A program made the translations under genes and the position numbers. From assembly GCF_028710345.1 (NCBI RefSeq), contig NZ_JAQTUH010000006.1:62001-126000 (forward strand): a stretch of 64,000 bases of DNA, written 5' to 3'. The notes beneath the pieces are model-generated. The model did no database searches. It was not told the origin of the DNA and worked only from the letters and a program-made list of their open reading frames with translations. Shown one piece after another: positions 1 through 9,123 of this stretch. Origin of the DNA: Sulfuricurvum sp. (lineage in GTDB: Bacteria > Campylobacterota > Campylobacteria > Campylobacterales > Sulfurimonadaceae). The stretch's first letter is position 1; each line of letters begins with the position of its first letter.

Positions 1-708
1 TTGGTTCGAAGTGATATTATTTCATTGCTCAATAATTTCTTATCACATAAAATTATTGATCTCAATATCGTACCTAAATCAGCCGATGAGCTTATTACAC
101 AAGAACAAGATGAGAACGTATTAGATAGTAGTGATAGCGAAATTATGAGCGAATCTGAAACCCTCATGGACGAAAGATCTCTATTGGACGATGCAGTAGA
201 GCTTAATGAATTTGCTCCCGATATAACTACGGACGATGCAGAAGAAGCGATATTACCTCAAGATGATAACACTGAGATGGATAATGAAGATACAATCTCA
301 TTAGATGAGATTAATGAACCTTTTGCAACGCAAGAGAGTCCATTACCAATCTCAAGTCATGCAGCCGATATTATCTTGGCAAAAGAGAATCCATTAGAGC
401 TTAAATTATTTATACATATTCTTGAAGACTTAGGTTATACCTATATAGCCGTTAGTACAACCGATGAATTCTATTCTTTTCTAGCATCAGAGGATTATAA
501 ATTAGCTTTATTTGATAAATCGTTGCCTAATCTAAATCTAAAAGAACTCTATGATATAATTCGTTCTAACGATAGTGATACTTCATTAGTGATGCTCGTC
601 GATCCTTCGATTGAGAACGATGAGAATGATGCGATGTACGTCCATGAGATGATTAAAAATAGTGTTAATAAAGACTTATTGCGTCTTGTGTTTGAAAAAT
701 TTATCTAG
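1..708 (+). CDS. C-terminal part of a receiver-like signalling protein (5' end outside window)
   Basis: The reading frame is open at the left edge, so the first codon TTG is probably not the true start. Residues about 25-115 are an acidic, Asp/Glu/Ser-rich linker without obvious fold. Residues about 122-235 resemble a CheY-type receiver domain: a first strand ending in AKENP where a receiver has its acidic pair, and a third strand LALFDKSLP that carries an aspartate at the phosphorylation position. The acidic pair is incomplete and no clear conserved Lys/Thr is seen, so phosphorylation is doubtful. A CheY-like regulator follows after 15 bases, suggesting a signalling operon. The missing N-terminus could be a kinase or another receiver; this cannot be judged here. 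Confidence 0.55.
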   Translation: MVRSDIISLLNNFLSHKIIDLNIVPKSADELITQEQDENVLDSSDSEIMSESETLMDERSLLDDAVELNEFAPDITTDDAEEAILPQDDNTEMDNEDTISLDEINEPFATQESPLPISSHAADIILAKENPLELKLFIHILEDLGYTYIAVSTTDEFYSFLASEDYKLALFDKSLPNLNLKELYDIIRSNDSDTSLVMLVDPSIENDENDAMYVHEMIKNSVNKDLLRLVFEKFI

Positions 709-723
709 GATGGGAACTTACTA

Positions 724-1101
724 ATGGACGGTAAAAAACTAAAAGTTCTTGCAGTTGATGATGATATGATCAACTTGAAACTTCTGAAATCGATGCTTAT
801 GAAAGCGCCAAATGTTGCTCAAGTTATTGAAGCAAAAAATGGTGCAGATGCTATCGGTGTACTAAAATCACAAGATGATATTGATATTATTTTGCTCGAT
901 ATTATTATGCCGGTTATGGGAGGAATTGAGATGCTCAAAGTTATCCGTGCCGATGACTCTCTTCGACAATTACCTGTTATTATCCTCACAACAGATGAGA
1001 CCAAAAAAACTGAGGCACTAGAGTGTGGAGCAAACGGTTTTCTTATGAAACCGGTTCGTGAAAAAGATGTTGTTGCTAAAATAGCACAACTTACTATCTA
1101 A
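724..1101 (+). CDS. CheY-like single-domain response regulator
   Basis: A 125-residue protein that is a complete receiver domain and nothing more. The acidic pair is in VDDD near residues 11-13, the phospho-acceptor aspartate in LLDIIMPVMGG near residue 59, the switch threonine in ILTTDE and the conserved lysine in LMKPV near residue 109. Such proteins are phosphorylated by a histidine kinase and act by binding a target protein, because no output domain is present. The start follows a GGATGGGAA stretch. It lies 15 bases after a receiver-like protein and is probably co-transcribed with it. It could serve chemotaxis or another pathway; no cognate kinase is in the window. Confidence 0.88.
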   Translation: MDGKKLKVLAVDDDMINLKLLKSMLMKAPNVAQVIEAKNGADAIGVLKSQDDIDIILLDIIMPVMGGIEMLKVIRADDSLRQLPVIILTTDETKKTEALECGANGFLMKPVREKDVVAKIAQLTI

Positions 1102-1117
1102 TATCTTCTTTCTTCTG

Positions 1118-1135
1118 TTCCCGTATATACGGGAA
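1118..1135. terminator. Palindrome between convergent genes, possible bidirectional terminator
   Basis: A perfect 18-base palindrome (TTCCCGTATATACGGGAA) lies in the 47-base gap between the rightward response regulator and the leftward pseudopilin-like gene. Its position suits a bidirectional terminator. It lacks a real loop and a strong T run, so this is tentative. Confidence 0.4.
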
Positions 1136-1148
1136 TTTACTTACTCTT

Positions 1149-1607
1149 CTAAAGCACTTGCCAAGAACGTTTATACACTCTAATAGGTTGCAATGACAAA
1201 TTAGCATCATCATTCGTTTTTACTACGGTATCTATTAGCATCATAGTAGGGTTTCCAGTATTGTCAGTTAACGTGTTACATTGATTATTTACCGGTCGAA
1301 TACCTTTAAATGAATAACGTATTGTTACATTTACATCATACGCAGCTGCACCAGATGAATCATTAACGGTAACATTTACTTGATTAAGACAATTTGCACC
1401 CGATGTATTAAAATCCTGCGCACGCATTACGGCAAACTCTGTTGCACTCATTGCTAACATTTCTGCTTGGGTATGAACGTATTTATCTCCTATCATTCTG
1501 TCGCTCAAGACCGTTTTACCAAGCAATAGAACCCCCCCCATGGATACAAGAACGACAATGAATATCGCCAATATCATAGCAAAACCACCATGTTTAGTAA
1601 CGTACAC
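1149..1607 (-). CDS. Pseudopilin-like / PilX-like protein
   Basis: An N-terminal lysine/histidine-glycine leader (KHGG) precedes FAMILAIFIVVLVSMGG, a hydrophobic helix of the type cut by prepilin peptidase, followed by a roughly 120-residue soluble part rich in Asn and Thr. The residue after the cleavage site is Phe, but the usual Glu5 is absent, as in PilX- or GspK-like minor pilins. I start it at the GTG at 1607, because an AAAGGAGAG stretch lies just upstream; longer frames run into the preceding gene. It overlaps the end of the upstream pseudopilin gene by 14 bases, indicating translational coupling. It is the last gene of a four-gene leftward group headed by the giant exported protein. 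Confidence 0.7.
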   Translation of the reverse strand: MYVTKHGGFAMILAIFIVVLVSMGGVLLLGKTVLSDRMIGDKYVHTQAEMLAMSATEFAVMRAQDFNTSGANCLNQVNVTVNDSSGAAAYDVNVTIRYSFKGIRPVNNQCNTLTDNTGNPTMMLIDTVVKTNDDANLSLQPIRVYKRSWQVL

Positions 1608-2532
1608 GGACTCTCCTTTCACGGCAAATTGCCTGTTGTACTTCATCTGATGTCGATAGATTTGATTCTAACCCACGCATACATACTTTTAGTCTCAATA
1701 CCCCACCTCGTTCATTATACGAGTTAGTGTTATTATAATCAGCATAAAGACTTGAAACATTTTGACCTAACAATACCGTTTTTCCAGAGGTATATTTCTC
1801 ATTTTTCCATGGTCTAAAATTAGTGTATAAAGTTAAATCTCCAGTGTTCAATACCCGAAGAGCATATCCAGAACGGATCAAATATTTTTGGTCATTTTTT
1901 GGTGTTGCAACGGGATAATGAGTGGTTAAAGTCAATGTATTGTTACCATCGAAATTATTGATAGTATAGTAAGCTCCCAATCCATTTGATCCATCCCAAT
2001 TGAAATCACTACACGCCCCTACAACCCCTTCATGATTATATATAACCGAATTTGCAAGGTTAGATGCAGGATAATAGTCGGTGATAATCGTGTTTGCTAT
2101 AGATAAATTTGCATCCGCAGGTGTTAATGCTGTCCCATTAAATGCTGCAGGTGCATTCTCACTCCATCCCGGCGTAGTATCTCCATAAAGGCTGTCGACA
2201 TCAACTCCTAAAAAACCAACCGTATAGTCATGCATTACATTTTCAGTTTCAAATTTCGGATCACCTTCACATGTTCCTACAAGTGCATTATCTGCAGCAT
2301 CTTGATCTAAATTGACAATAGAAACATAAATTGAGTTTTCAAAATATTTAGATAATTTTTCAAGGATCAAATCTGCTTCATTAATCCGTTTAGTATACGT
2401 TTGAGTTCGATATATCCCCTCATAATATTGTCGAACAGCTTCAAGCGCCACGCCACCGACAATACCTAAAACAACAATCACAAAAAGCAACTCTATAAGA
2501 GTAAAAGCACGGTACTTCCTATGAGATTTCAT
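1594..2532 (-). CDS. Type IV pilin-like / type II secretion pseudopilin
   Basis: 312 residues. The start MKSHRKYRA is followed by FTLIELLFVIVVLGIVGG, a textbook prepilin peptidase site and N-terminal helix with Phe1 and Glu5, so the protein should be processed and methylated and inserted in the inner membrane before assembly. The C-terminal 270 residues are a large soluble domain with a few cysteines, longer than a major pilin, which fits a minor pseudopilin of the PilW/GspJ class. The start codon touches the stop of the preceding pseudopilin gene. The three pseudopilin-like genes probably form a minor pilin complex; the assembly ATPase and secretin are not nearby. Confidence 0.8.
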   Translation of the reverse strand: MKSHRKYRAFTLIELLFVIVVLGIVGGVALEAVRQYYEGIYRTQTYTKRINEADLILEKLSKYFENSIYVSIVNLDQDAADNALVGTCEGDPKFETENVMHDYTVGFLGVDVDSLYGDTTPGWSENAPAAFNGTALTPADANLSIANTIITDYYPASNLANSVIYNHEGVVGACSDFNWDGSNGLGAYYTINNFDGNNTLTLTTHYPVATPKNDQKYLIRSGYALRVLNTGDLTLYTNFRPWKNEKYTSGKTVLLGQNVSSLYADYNNTNSYNERGGVLRLKVCMRGLESNLSTSDEVQQAICRERRVRVRY

Positions 2533-3236
2533 TATCTTCCGCCAATATTTGATTTAAAAAAAGAGAGTGTTGAGTCAACCCCTAGTGTATTATCGTAAAA
2601 ACGGACAACAACCCTCTTAAGGTGGGTTCGATCTGCCACATTGCTACCTAATGAACCATCCGGCATCATATTAGATGATGATCCTAACTGCCATGTAGCA
2701 CTCTCAATATTGCCATTTTGAACTACTGAAGCACTCACATAAGAAACTCTATAGTTTGCACTTAAACTAATATTTTCACCTGTAGTGGATGTAATTGCTA
2801 ATGTTTCCGTACCACCATTTAGTTTTTCAATCCCTTTGGATACATTCCCATCTGCTTCCGTCGCACCATTACCAACAGTTGAAGGGATTGCGAGTGGAAT
2901 TTGTGTAATATTACAGTCAGTCCCGTTTGCATCAGGATTTTTTCGATAATAACGAACACCATCCGTACGAGAACAATTCAAATCTGCTTGAGCCGATAAT
3001 ACTGAAATATATGCAGGAGGGGTTCTAGAACTGTTAATATCGTATTCACCACCCCAACGTGCTTGGAATTTATCCATTACTTGTCCACTTAGACGTGACA
3101 TTACATCATCATCCACTGAAGCTCGCTTAGCCGAATCGGCGGCAATATTCATCATCGAGGGAATCGTCATCACACTGATTGCCATAATAACTATCGCAAA
3201 TATCAATTCTATCAATGCTATAGCTTTACGGTGCAT
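2532..3236 (-). CDS. Type IV pilin-like / pseudopilin protein
   Basis: About 234 residues beginning MHRKA, then IALIELIFAIVIMAIS, a prepilin-type leader and hydrophobic helix with Glu5. The start at 3236 has AAAGGAGTA at suitable distance; the ATG three bases earlier is the alternative. The soluble part carries two cysteines and ends in a conserved-looking beta-rich segment. It sits 14 bases downstream of the giant exported protein and one base from the next pseudopilin, so the genes are co-transcribed. Known role of the class: minor pilins prime assembly of a pilus or pseudopilus and may carry a tip adhesin. The exact subclass is not clear from sequence alone. Confidence 0.78.
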   Translation of the reverse strand: MHRKAIALIELIFAIVIMAISVMTIPSMMNIAADSAKRASVDDDVMSRLSGQVMDKFQARWGGEYDINSSRTPPAYISVLSAQADLNCSRTDGVRYYRKNPDANGTDCNITQIPLAIPSTVGNGATEADGNVSKGIEKLNGGTETLAITSTTGENISLSANYRVSYVSASVVQNGNIESATWQLGSSSNMMPDGSLGSNVADRTHLKRVVVRFYDNTLGVDSTLSFFKSNIGGR

Positions 3237-3250
3237 CATTACTCCTTTAT

Positions 3251-6200
3251 TCATCGTGTTGATGGCGCATATTCACTACTACTTTGCCATCCTGTACCTG
3301 ACTTGGTATTTTTATTTTGTTTTTGAGCTTCCGATTCGGTTTTTGCACTTCCGGTATTACCGATAATCCGACCATAAGAAATATTAAAACATGGGTGGGT
3401 CAAACAATCTACATTATTATTTACATCAGGATCAGAGTATGTTTTTGCAAAAGTACCGTTCCATAACCATGATTCGGTATCGATATGCGCCGTATACCCT
3501 TGTCGAATTGTAAAAATACCAAATTTATAGTGTTCAGTACCATTATTATCATAATAAGATGCAGCTGTCGGTAATGATGACGCCCCTGCTGGTACTACAA
3601 CGGTTACCGATGCATTTCCATCTTTTGCCTCAGAATGTAGCGCATTAATAAACCATGATGCACCAGTTGCTGATGTATCCGCAGCTAATGGCGTGTCTAA
3701 AAGCGTAGCGGTATTATATACTTCATAATGGGCAATTGCATCAAATGCGACCAATCCTCCGATTACATGAACATCTATTGGAGCAACTCTTCCATAGACG
3801 TGGGTAACATTAAAATCCATTGCCGCAGTTCCTGCCGCCGTATTCGCTACAATAGAGTTACGCATTGAACTTTGATTACAATCACTTGCATTCAAACATG
3901 AAACATTAATATCGGTATAATGGACAGTTTGTGGATTCTGTGTTGTAGTCTGATTTCTATCAAAATTGAACCGTAGTGTATTCATTAGTGATCCATTACC
4001 ATCCTTAAGAAAACTGCTTTGTGTTATAGCCCCGTTCCAAACATTCATATTGGTTTTGTTGGTATCAGCTACGGTATTTGTCTCAGCCAAATTAGTCGTA
4101 ATCATGCGAGCATTAAATGGGGTAGCATAAGTAAGATTTGCATCCGTTGATACAGAGACATTGATATCGCGTGCAAAACATCCCGAAACAAAGTTACTCA
4201 GTGTAGCATTATTGTCTCCCAATGCTTTGATTTGACCTTTAGCGCGTACCGACATATTCATATCACTTGATTTATTGAGATCACTCATATAAACGAATCC
4301 TTTGTTCGCAACCAAAGGTGAAAAATTCATCCCCAATCCATACGTGGTGGTATTGAGATCAAATTTAGCCGGTTTAAACGTCAAACTTTGGTCTTTATAG
4401 AGTAATGGAGTATTAGTATGTGCTGTTGATATTTCACATCCGTATTGTCCACTACCATCTTTGACAGTGTCATTAACATTTAATCGGCAATCTGTTCCAG
4501 CTAAGAATCCATTGGCATTTGTATGATTCACTTGGTCTACCGCCGTCCAACTTTTATCAATCATATTAAGGAGATAATCACCCACTTGATCTTGATGATT
4601 TGCTTGATTACTTAATGAGCCGTTAGCGATATAAAATGTTAGATTACGCGCTGCAATATCGTTACATGTCGTAGTCGTTAGAGCTGAATCCCAAAGCATC
4701 GTCGCATTATAATCGGTATTTGCACCTTTAAACTCTCGTGTATATCGAGGAACACCTATCAACCCGCTCGTATTATTCTCATACCCTGTGGCATTAATAT
4801 CGTATTTATAATCATACCCTGCCGCTAAATTCATCCGGGTTGTAGGCGTAGTATCCGGTGCGTATTTGTAGACATCATGAGTTAAATCGGTCGTAACCGT
4901 ACCCGCCGTATTGTAATCTTTAATACGGATATCAAACGCTTCAGGACGTACTGAAAAATTGTCACGTGAACAGAGTGGCTTAGCATAGTTTTGTTTCATA
5001 CACTCAAAACATGCACCTTCATATCCAGCAGTTGTATCATGACCTATACATGAAGTATTACACTCACCATGACTCGCACTGTTAAACAATCCGCTAATCC
5101 CCGTTATCGATTTATTGGCATTGGATAACCCAGCAGCATTCCATGTGCGCAAAGTACCATTACTATCAGTAAAGTACCAAACACGATACGCCCCGTTTTT
5201 GAGTGCAAAGTTATAATACGAACTATCCTGTGAAGCAACTTTTGTTTGATACTTTGCAGGGGTAAACGCTATTGGAACATATACCGGTTCCGATACGCTT
5301 GCACCCGGATTCGCACACGATGCATTCACATCCGCGAAAGCATCCACGTCGATCATCTCTACTTGTACTGTTGTGTTTACATTAACAGTCGGAGCAGCAT
5401 TATCACCCGTAGCAATAGTCGAATCATAAATAACATCCACATCAAACGGTTTACGAGAAATCTGGGTCGTGAGGTTGTTGGTTTTTAATCCATTTTGGAC
5501 GACATTAAATAGTCCCCATGTCGGTGTATACGAAGAGACTTGAGTACAAATCGGTACAGTTGCGCTTCCCAATACATAATCGGTATAAGGCATCGTTACC
5601 CCACCCGCAGTAATCTGATAATCTATCGTTAACCCTAACGATTCATTGATATCCCCGATTGCTCCTCCAATAGCTTTTGGCATCAGAGTGAACTGATTGT
5701 ATATATACTGTTCACTTCCTAAAGAGCCGATCCCTTTTCGGACACGACGTTGATCATCATCTGTTGTTAAAAGGTTATTATCCAAATAGGCTACACACCC
5801 CTGACTGCTTAATGTATTTCCCGATGCAGTCTGATAGGTACAGTTTTCCGGAGAGTTGTCTGCAGGTACACCTCGGTCGATAAATGCTGAACCGTTTATG
5901 TTTGAAACATACATCTTGTCGCTCATTGTATAATCGAAACGCGATGCATTGAGATCGGCTTTCATCGAGATATCCTGAGCAATTATATCTGCCTCTTTAT
6001 TTTTCAAATAGACAGTTAATTCAAGCGGAGAACTACTAATCCCTTGGGTAATGTGAGGTAACGGATTGGAACGGTCAAGATTTAAAAATCGACCATCTTG
6101 TTTGAGTGAGTAATCGTAACAGAGTTGAGGCATATAAAGTTCGGTAGAAAATGCAAATACACCAGGAAAATATTGATCATTTCCAGTACCTTTTAGTGTA

Positions 6201-8836
6201 ATCGTTGTACTCGTTTGATCGTTTCCGATAATCGAAGTAGTACTAGATGTTCCTATGCTAAAGGTACGCATATCAATCCCGATCGTATTTTGACAACTTG
6301 GGTATCGATTACCAACGTTAACACCATTAATGTCTTCACTAGAACCCCACACACTCGTCGTCCCTGATGGAGTTGCCGGAGCATTAGGTAATGATATTTC
6401 TGTACCAGCCGAATTTGTCAGCGTAAGACCATCAGAATAACTAATATCTCCTTCTCCCCCGAACATCAAGAATTTCGCATCGACCAACCCTGTTTTAGGG
6501 GTTAAAAATCCATTCAAAGAAAATGAATTATCACTACTAAATACCTCTAAATATCCGTCAAACAATGTAATACTTCTGAATTTTGCCGTCGTGTTAATAT
6601 TTGTATTTTCTTTATAAACAACCACCAATGACCATGCACCAAAATCATTGTTACCACTTGTTATTGTTGAATATACATCAGCACCCCATACCGGCTGATC
6701 GTATCCGCTTGAATTAATGGTTGCTAAAGGTACTTGGTCGATACTGCGTTTGATTTGATCCGTAACATCCGCAGTTCCTTGATAATCTCCAGAACCGTTC
6801 CAGTTAAACTTTGATGCATTAGATTCAACGGTTGTATACCCCGCGTCCCCATAGGTTTTTAATTTCATTGTTCGACCTAATGGTACAGTATTTTTATTAT
6901 GTGTGCGTCCTTGCCAATAGAGGTAGGCGTATTGGATTCTCGTACTATCTACCCCTTTGGGAAGCTTCAAATTAGCCGAAGTTGAATTAAATGTCGTTTT
7001 ATCATAATCTTTATCCGCGAATATTGCGCTAATATCATTATTGGGTGTCGTAAAATCTGCACAACCATCAGCAGTACTGCTATCAAGCATGATAGAGTTA
7101 CCGATGATTTGCATATCCCCATAAATATTATCTTGGCGTTGGAGGGTAAAATCTCTCAAATTAGCACTAGAGTTCCAAACAGTGATTGTAAATGTATCTG
7201 AAATAGAACCTTTATTATTACTTACCGTAATCGTGATAGACCAAGTTCCAGTCGTTGTTGGTGTACCAGTGATTTGATGGGTACTACTACTATAAGATAA
7301 TCCAGTGGGAAGCCCCGATATAGCGCTAGGGAAAGTAATTGCACCACTATTTGATGTAAAGTAATTGTCTAAATCGAGTGCCGTCATACTAGCATTTAAA
7401 CTCAAATATTGATCAGGAACACTCCCTGTTGGAGGAGAGGGTTGAGTCACTGTGATCAAAAATCCATTTGGCAGAGCAGAAGTACCATCCTTATCCGTAG
7501 CTGTTACGCTCATCGTACTGATTCCTACAGCTGCATTTGTCGGCGTACCACTAATAACATGTGTTGCGGTGTTGTAAGTCAAACCATCCGGTAATGTTCC
7601 AATTAGAGTTATAGCGGTGATAGGATCACCATCTGTAAGTGTGACAAAGTCGTCTAAATCTATACTAAATGCTATTCCTACCGTTGCTGTTTGATTTTGT
7701 ACAGTGATACCTGGAGGGTTTTGTTTAGATGTCCATTGTGCATACAGTGTTATATTAGTAGCGATGTTAAATGTATCACCAACTGCATATGAAGTGCCCG
7801 AACCATCTGCTGCTGTATTCCAGTTTGTAAACACATAGTTGGTTCTCGTGAATCCACTATCACTCATAACGGTTACACTTGAACCGGATGTATATGGGCT
7901 ATTCGAATCCGTTATAGTTCCATAACCATTATTACTATTATAAGTAACAGAATATACACGAATCCATTTTGCATACAGCGTAGTATTAGCAGTAATTGGA
8001 AACGTTTGCCCTGCCGTATACGTCGTCCCTGTTCCACTTGAATTAGTATTCCAACCTGCGAAGATATAGTTCGTTCTAACCAACGAACCTGTATTATCCA
8101 AAACGGTTACATCTGTACCAGATAAGTATGGACTACTCGCATCGGTCGGAACAGTTCCGCTTGTAGCACTATTACTGTTATAAGTAACCTTGTAGACAGG
8201 TGTCCATTTTGCATACAGCGTAGTATTAGCAGCAGGCATTGAAAATGTATCACCTGCCGCATACGTCGTCCCTGTTCCACTTGAATTAGTATTCCAACCT
8301 GCGAAGATATAGTTCGTTCTAACCAATGAACCTGTATTATCTTTAACCGTTACGGTTGCACCACTAGCATAGTTAGTCGTATCGGTCGGAACAGTTCCAC
8401 TTGTAGCACTATTTTTATTGTAAGTAACCTTGTAGACAGGTGTCCATTTTGCATACAGCGTAGTATTAGCAGCAGGCATTGAAAATGTATCACCTGCCGC
8501 ATACGTCGTCCCTGTTCCACTTGAATTAGTATTCCAACCTGCGAAGATATAGTTCGTTCTAACCAATGAACCTGTATTATCTTTAACCGTTACGGTTGCA
8601 CCACTAGCATAGTTAGTCGTATCGGTCGGAACAGTTCCACTTGTAGCACTATTTTTATTGTAAGTAACCTTGTAGGTTGCCGCCATGCTCTCTGATGAAA
8701 ATGCCATCAATAGAGCGATGACCATCAGAGCACGTAAAATAAAATCAATCAGTGGATTTCGTGTTGTGTCACTGGATGGGGGGAGTTTTGATTGCCACGC
8801 TTCGCTCGCAATGACAGGGAAAATTTCAGTTTTCAT
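3251..8836 (-). CDS. Giant exported repeat protein with InlB-type and Ig-like domains, candidate surface or pilus-tip adhesin
   Basis: About 1861 residues. I start at the ATG at 8836, which has AAGGAGG five bases upstream. A hydrophobic export segment lies at about residues 31-53 and ends in SMA. Four tandem 80-residue modules follow (about 54-372), with the pattern VTYN...G..P.......G..V.V......L...Y.F.GWNT...G.G..Y..G......T.LYAKW, which is the Listeria-Bacteroides/InlB B repeat. Two putative Ig domains follow (about 380-550, with LPDGLTYN...ISGTPT and LPTGLSYS...ITGTPT). The rest is a long beta-rich region with a Cys-rich segment near 1200. Three pseudopilin genes follow directly, an arrangement like MSHA-type clusters with a large MshQ-like partner. 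Adhesin function is inferred. The leader includes a translated dispersed repeat (8790-8816). Confidence 0.75.
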   Translation of the reverse strand: MKTEIFPVIASEAWQSKLPPSSDTTRNPLIDFILRALMVIALLMAFSSESMAATYKVTYNKNSATSGTVPTDTTNYASGATVTVKDNTGSLVRTNYIFAGWNTNSSGTGTTYAAGDTFSMPAANTTLYAKWTPVYKVTYNKNSATSGTVPTDTTNYASGATVTVKDNTGSLVRTNYIFAGWNTNSSGTGTTYAAGDTFSMPAANTTLYAKWTPVYKVTYNSNSATSGTVPTDASSPYLSGTDVTVLDNTGSLVRTNYIFAGWNTNSSGTGTTYTAGQTFPITANTTLYAKWIRVYSVTYNSNNGYGTITDSNSPYTSGSSVTVMSDSGFTRTNYVFTNWNTAADGSGTSYAVGDTFNIATNITLYAQWTSKQNPPGITVQNQTATVGIAFSIDLDDFVTLTDGDPITAITLIGTLPDGLTYNTATHVISGTPTNAAVGISTMSVTATDKDGTSALPNGFLITVTQPSPPTGSVPDQYLSLNASMTALDLDNYFTSNSGAITFPSAISGLPTGLSYSSSTHQITGTPTTTGTWSITITVSNNKGSISDTFTITVWNSSANLRDFTLQRQDNIYGDMQIIGNSIMLDSSTADGCADFTTPNNDISAIFADKDYDKTTFNSTSANLKLPKGVDSTRIQYAYLYWQGRTHNKNTVPLGRTMKLKTYGDAGYTTVESNASKFNWNGSGDYQGTADVTDQIKRSIDQVPLATINSSGYDQPVWGADVYSTITSGNNDFGAWSLVVVYKENTNINTTAKFRSITLFDGYLEVFSSDNSFSLNGFLTPKTGLVDAKFLMFGGEGDISYSDGLTLTNSAGTEISLPNAPATPSGTTSVWGSSEDINGVNVGNRYPSCQNTIGIDMRTFSIGTSSTTSIIGNDQTSTTITLKGTGNDQYFPGVFAFSTELYMPQLCYDYSLKQDGRFLNLDRSNPLPHITQGISSSPLELTVYLKNKEADIIAQDISMKADLNASRFDYTMSDKMYVSNINGSAFIDRGVPADNSPENCTYQTASGNTLSSQGCVAYLDNNLLTTDDDQRRVRKGIGSLGSEQYIYNQFTLMPKAIGGAIGDINESLGLTIDYQITAGGVTMPYTDYVLGSATVPICTQVSSYTPTWGLFNVVQNGLKTNNLTTQISRKPFDVDVIYDSTIATGDNAAPTVNVNTTVQVEMIDVDAFADVNASCANPGASVSEPVYVPIAFTPAKYQTKVASQDSSYYNFALKNGAYRVWYFTDSNGTLRTWNAAGLSNANKSITGISGLFNSASHGECNTSCIGHDTTAGYEGACFECMKQNYAKPLCSRDNFSVRPEAFDIRIKDYNTAGTVTTDLTHDVYKYAPDTTPTTRMNLAAGYDYKYDINATGYENNTSGLIGVPRYTREFKGANTDYNATMLWDSALTTTTCNDIAARNLTFYIANGSLSNQANHQDQVGDYLLNMIDKSWTAVDQVNHTNANGFLAGTDCRLNVNDTVKDGSGQYGCEISTAHTNTPLLYKDQSLTFKPAKFDLNTTTYGLGMNFSPLVANKGFVYMSDLNKSSDMNMSVRAKGQIKALGDNNATLSNFVSGCFARDINVSVSTDANLTYATPFNARMITTNLAETNTVADTNKTNMNVWNGAITQSSFLKDGNGSLMNTLRFNFDRNQTTTQNPQTVHYTDINVSCLNASDCNQSSMRNSIVANTAAGTAAMDFNVTHVYGRVAPIDVHVIGGLVAFDAIAHYEVYNTATLLDTPLAADTSATGASWFINALHSEAKDGNASVTVVVPAGASSLPTAASYYDNNGTEHYKFGIFTIRQGYTAHIDTESWLWNGTFAKTYSDPDVNNNVDCLTHPCFNISYGRIIGNTGSAKTESEAQKQNKNTKSGTGWQSSSEYAPSTR
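7721..8675 (-). repeat. Four tandem 240-bp coding repeats (InlB-type modules)
   Basis: The 240-bp unit is repeated inside the giant exported gene. Positions 8181-8435 are identical to 8421-8675 over 255 bases at an offset of 240. The unit at 7961-8200 is clearly related with scattered changes, and the one at about 7721-7960 is more diverged. The gradient means that the N-terminal units were duplicated or homogenised recently. Confidence 0.93.
8790..8816. repeat. Dispersed repeat inside the leader of the giant exported gene
   Basis: The stretch around GCCACGCTTCGCTCGCAATG matches, from memory, a short intergenic repeat found in many bacterial genomes whose translation in one frame is VIASEAWQS. 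Here it lies within codons 8-17 of the giant exported protein, before the hydrophobic export segment. Only one copy is in this window, so the assignment rests on recognition and not on internal comparison. Confidence 0.5.
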
Positions 8837-9078
8837 TTTATCCTCCTTGGGGATTTTTGAGGCACACACTATTAGGGCTCGGTGGTAAAGTACACACAGA
8901 CCTAATATTAATAGTGTAAGATCGGCAAAAAACCGAATTTATAAATTTCTTATTCTCGTAAACTATAGAGAAAACGCCATCTTCCTAAGTGTATTCCTAA
9001 TAATATTAATAAAGCATTAAAATATGTTATTATATATTTTATTTTTAACTTAGTGCTTCTTTTTGTTTCTTTTTTCTA

Positions 9079-9087
9079 TGCTATAAT
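9079..9087 (+). promoter_or_regulatory. Extended -10 promoter of the hibernation factor gene
   Basis: TGCTATAAT is a TGn-TATAAT extended -10 box 36 bases before the hpf start codon, in an AT-rich, T-rich tract typical of epsilonproteobacterial promoters. No convincing -35 box is seen. The rest of the 287-base gap (8837-9123) must also hold the leftward promoter of the giant exported gene, which I cannot place. Confidence 0.55.
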
Positions 9088-9123
9088 CAAAATCGATCAA
9101 AAATTTACCATAAGGTGTAACCC

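Noticed and set aside
5246-5488. Open frames on the plus strand inside the giant exported gene (also 7409-7594 and 8685-8888)
   Set aside because: They are antisense to a well-supported gene, have no ribosome site and no family features.
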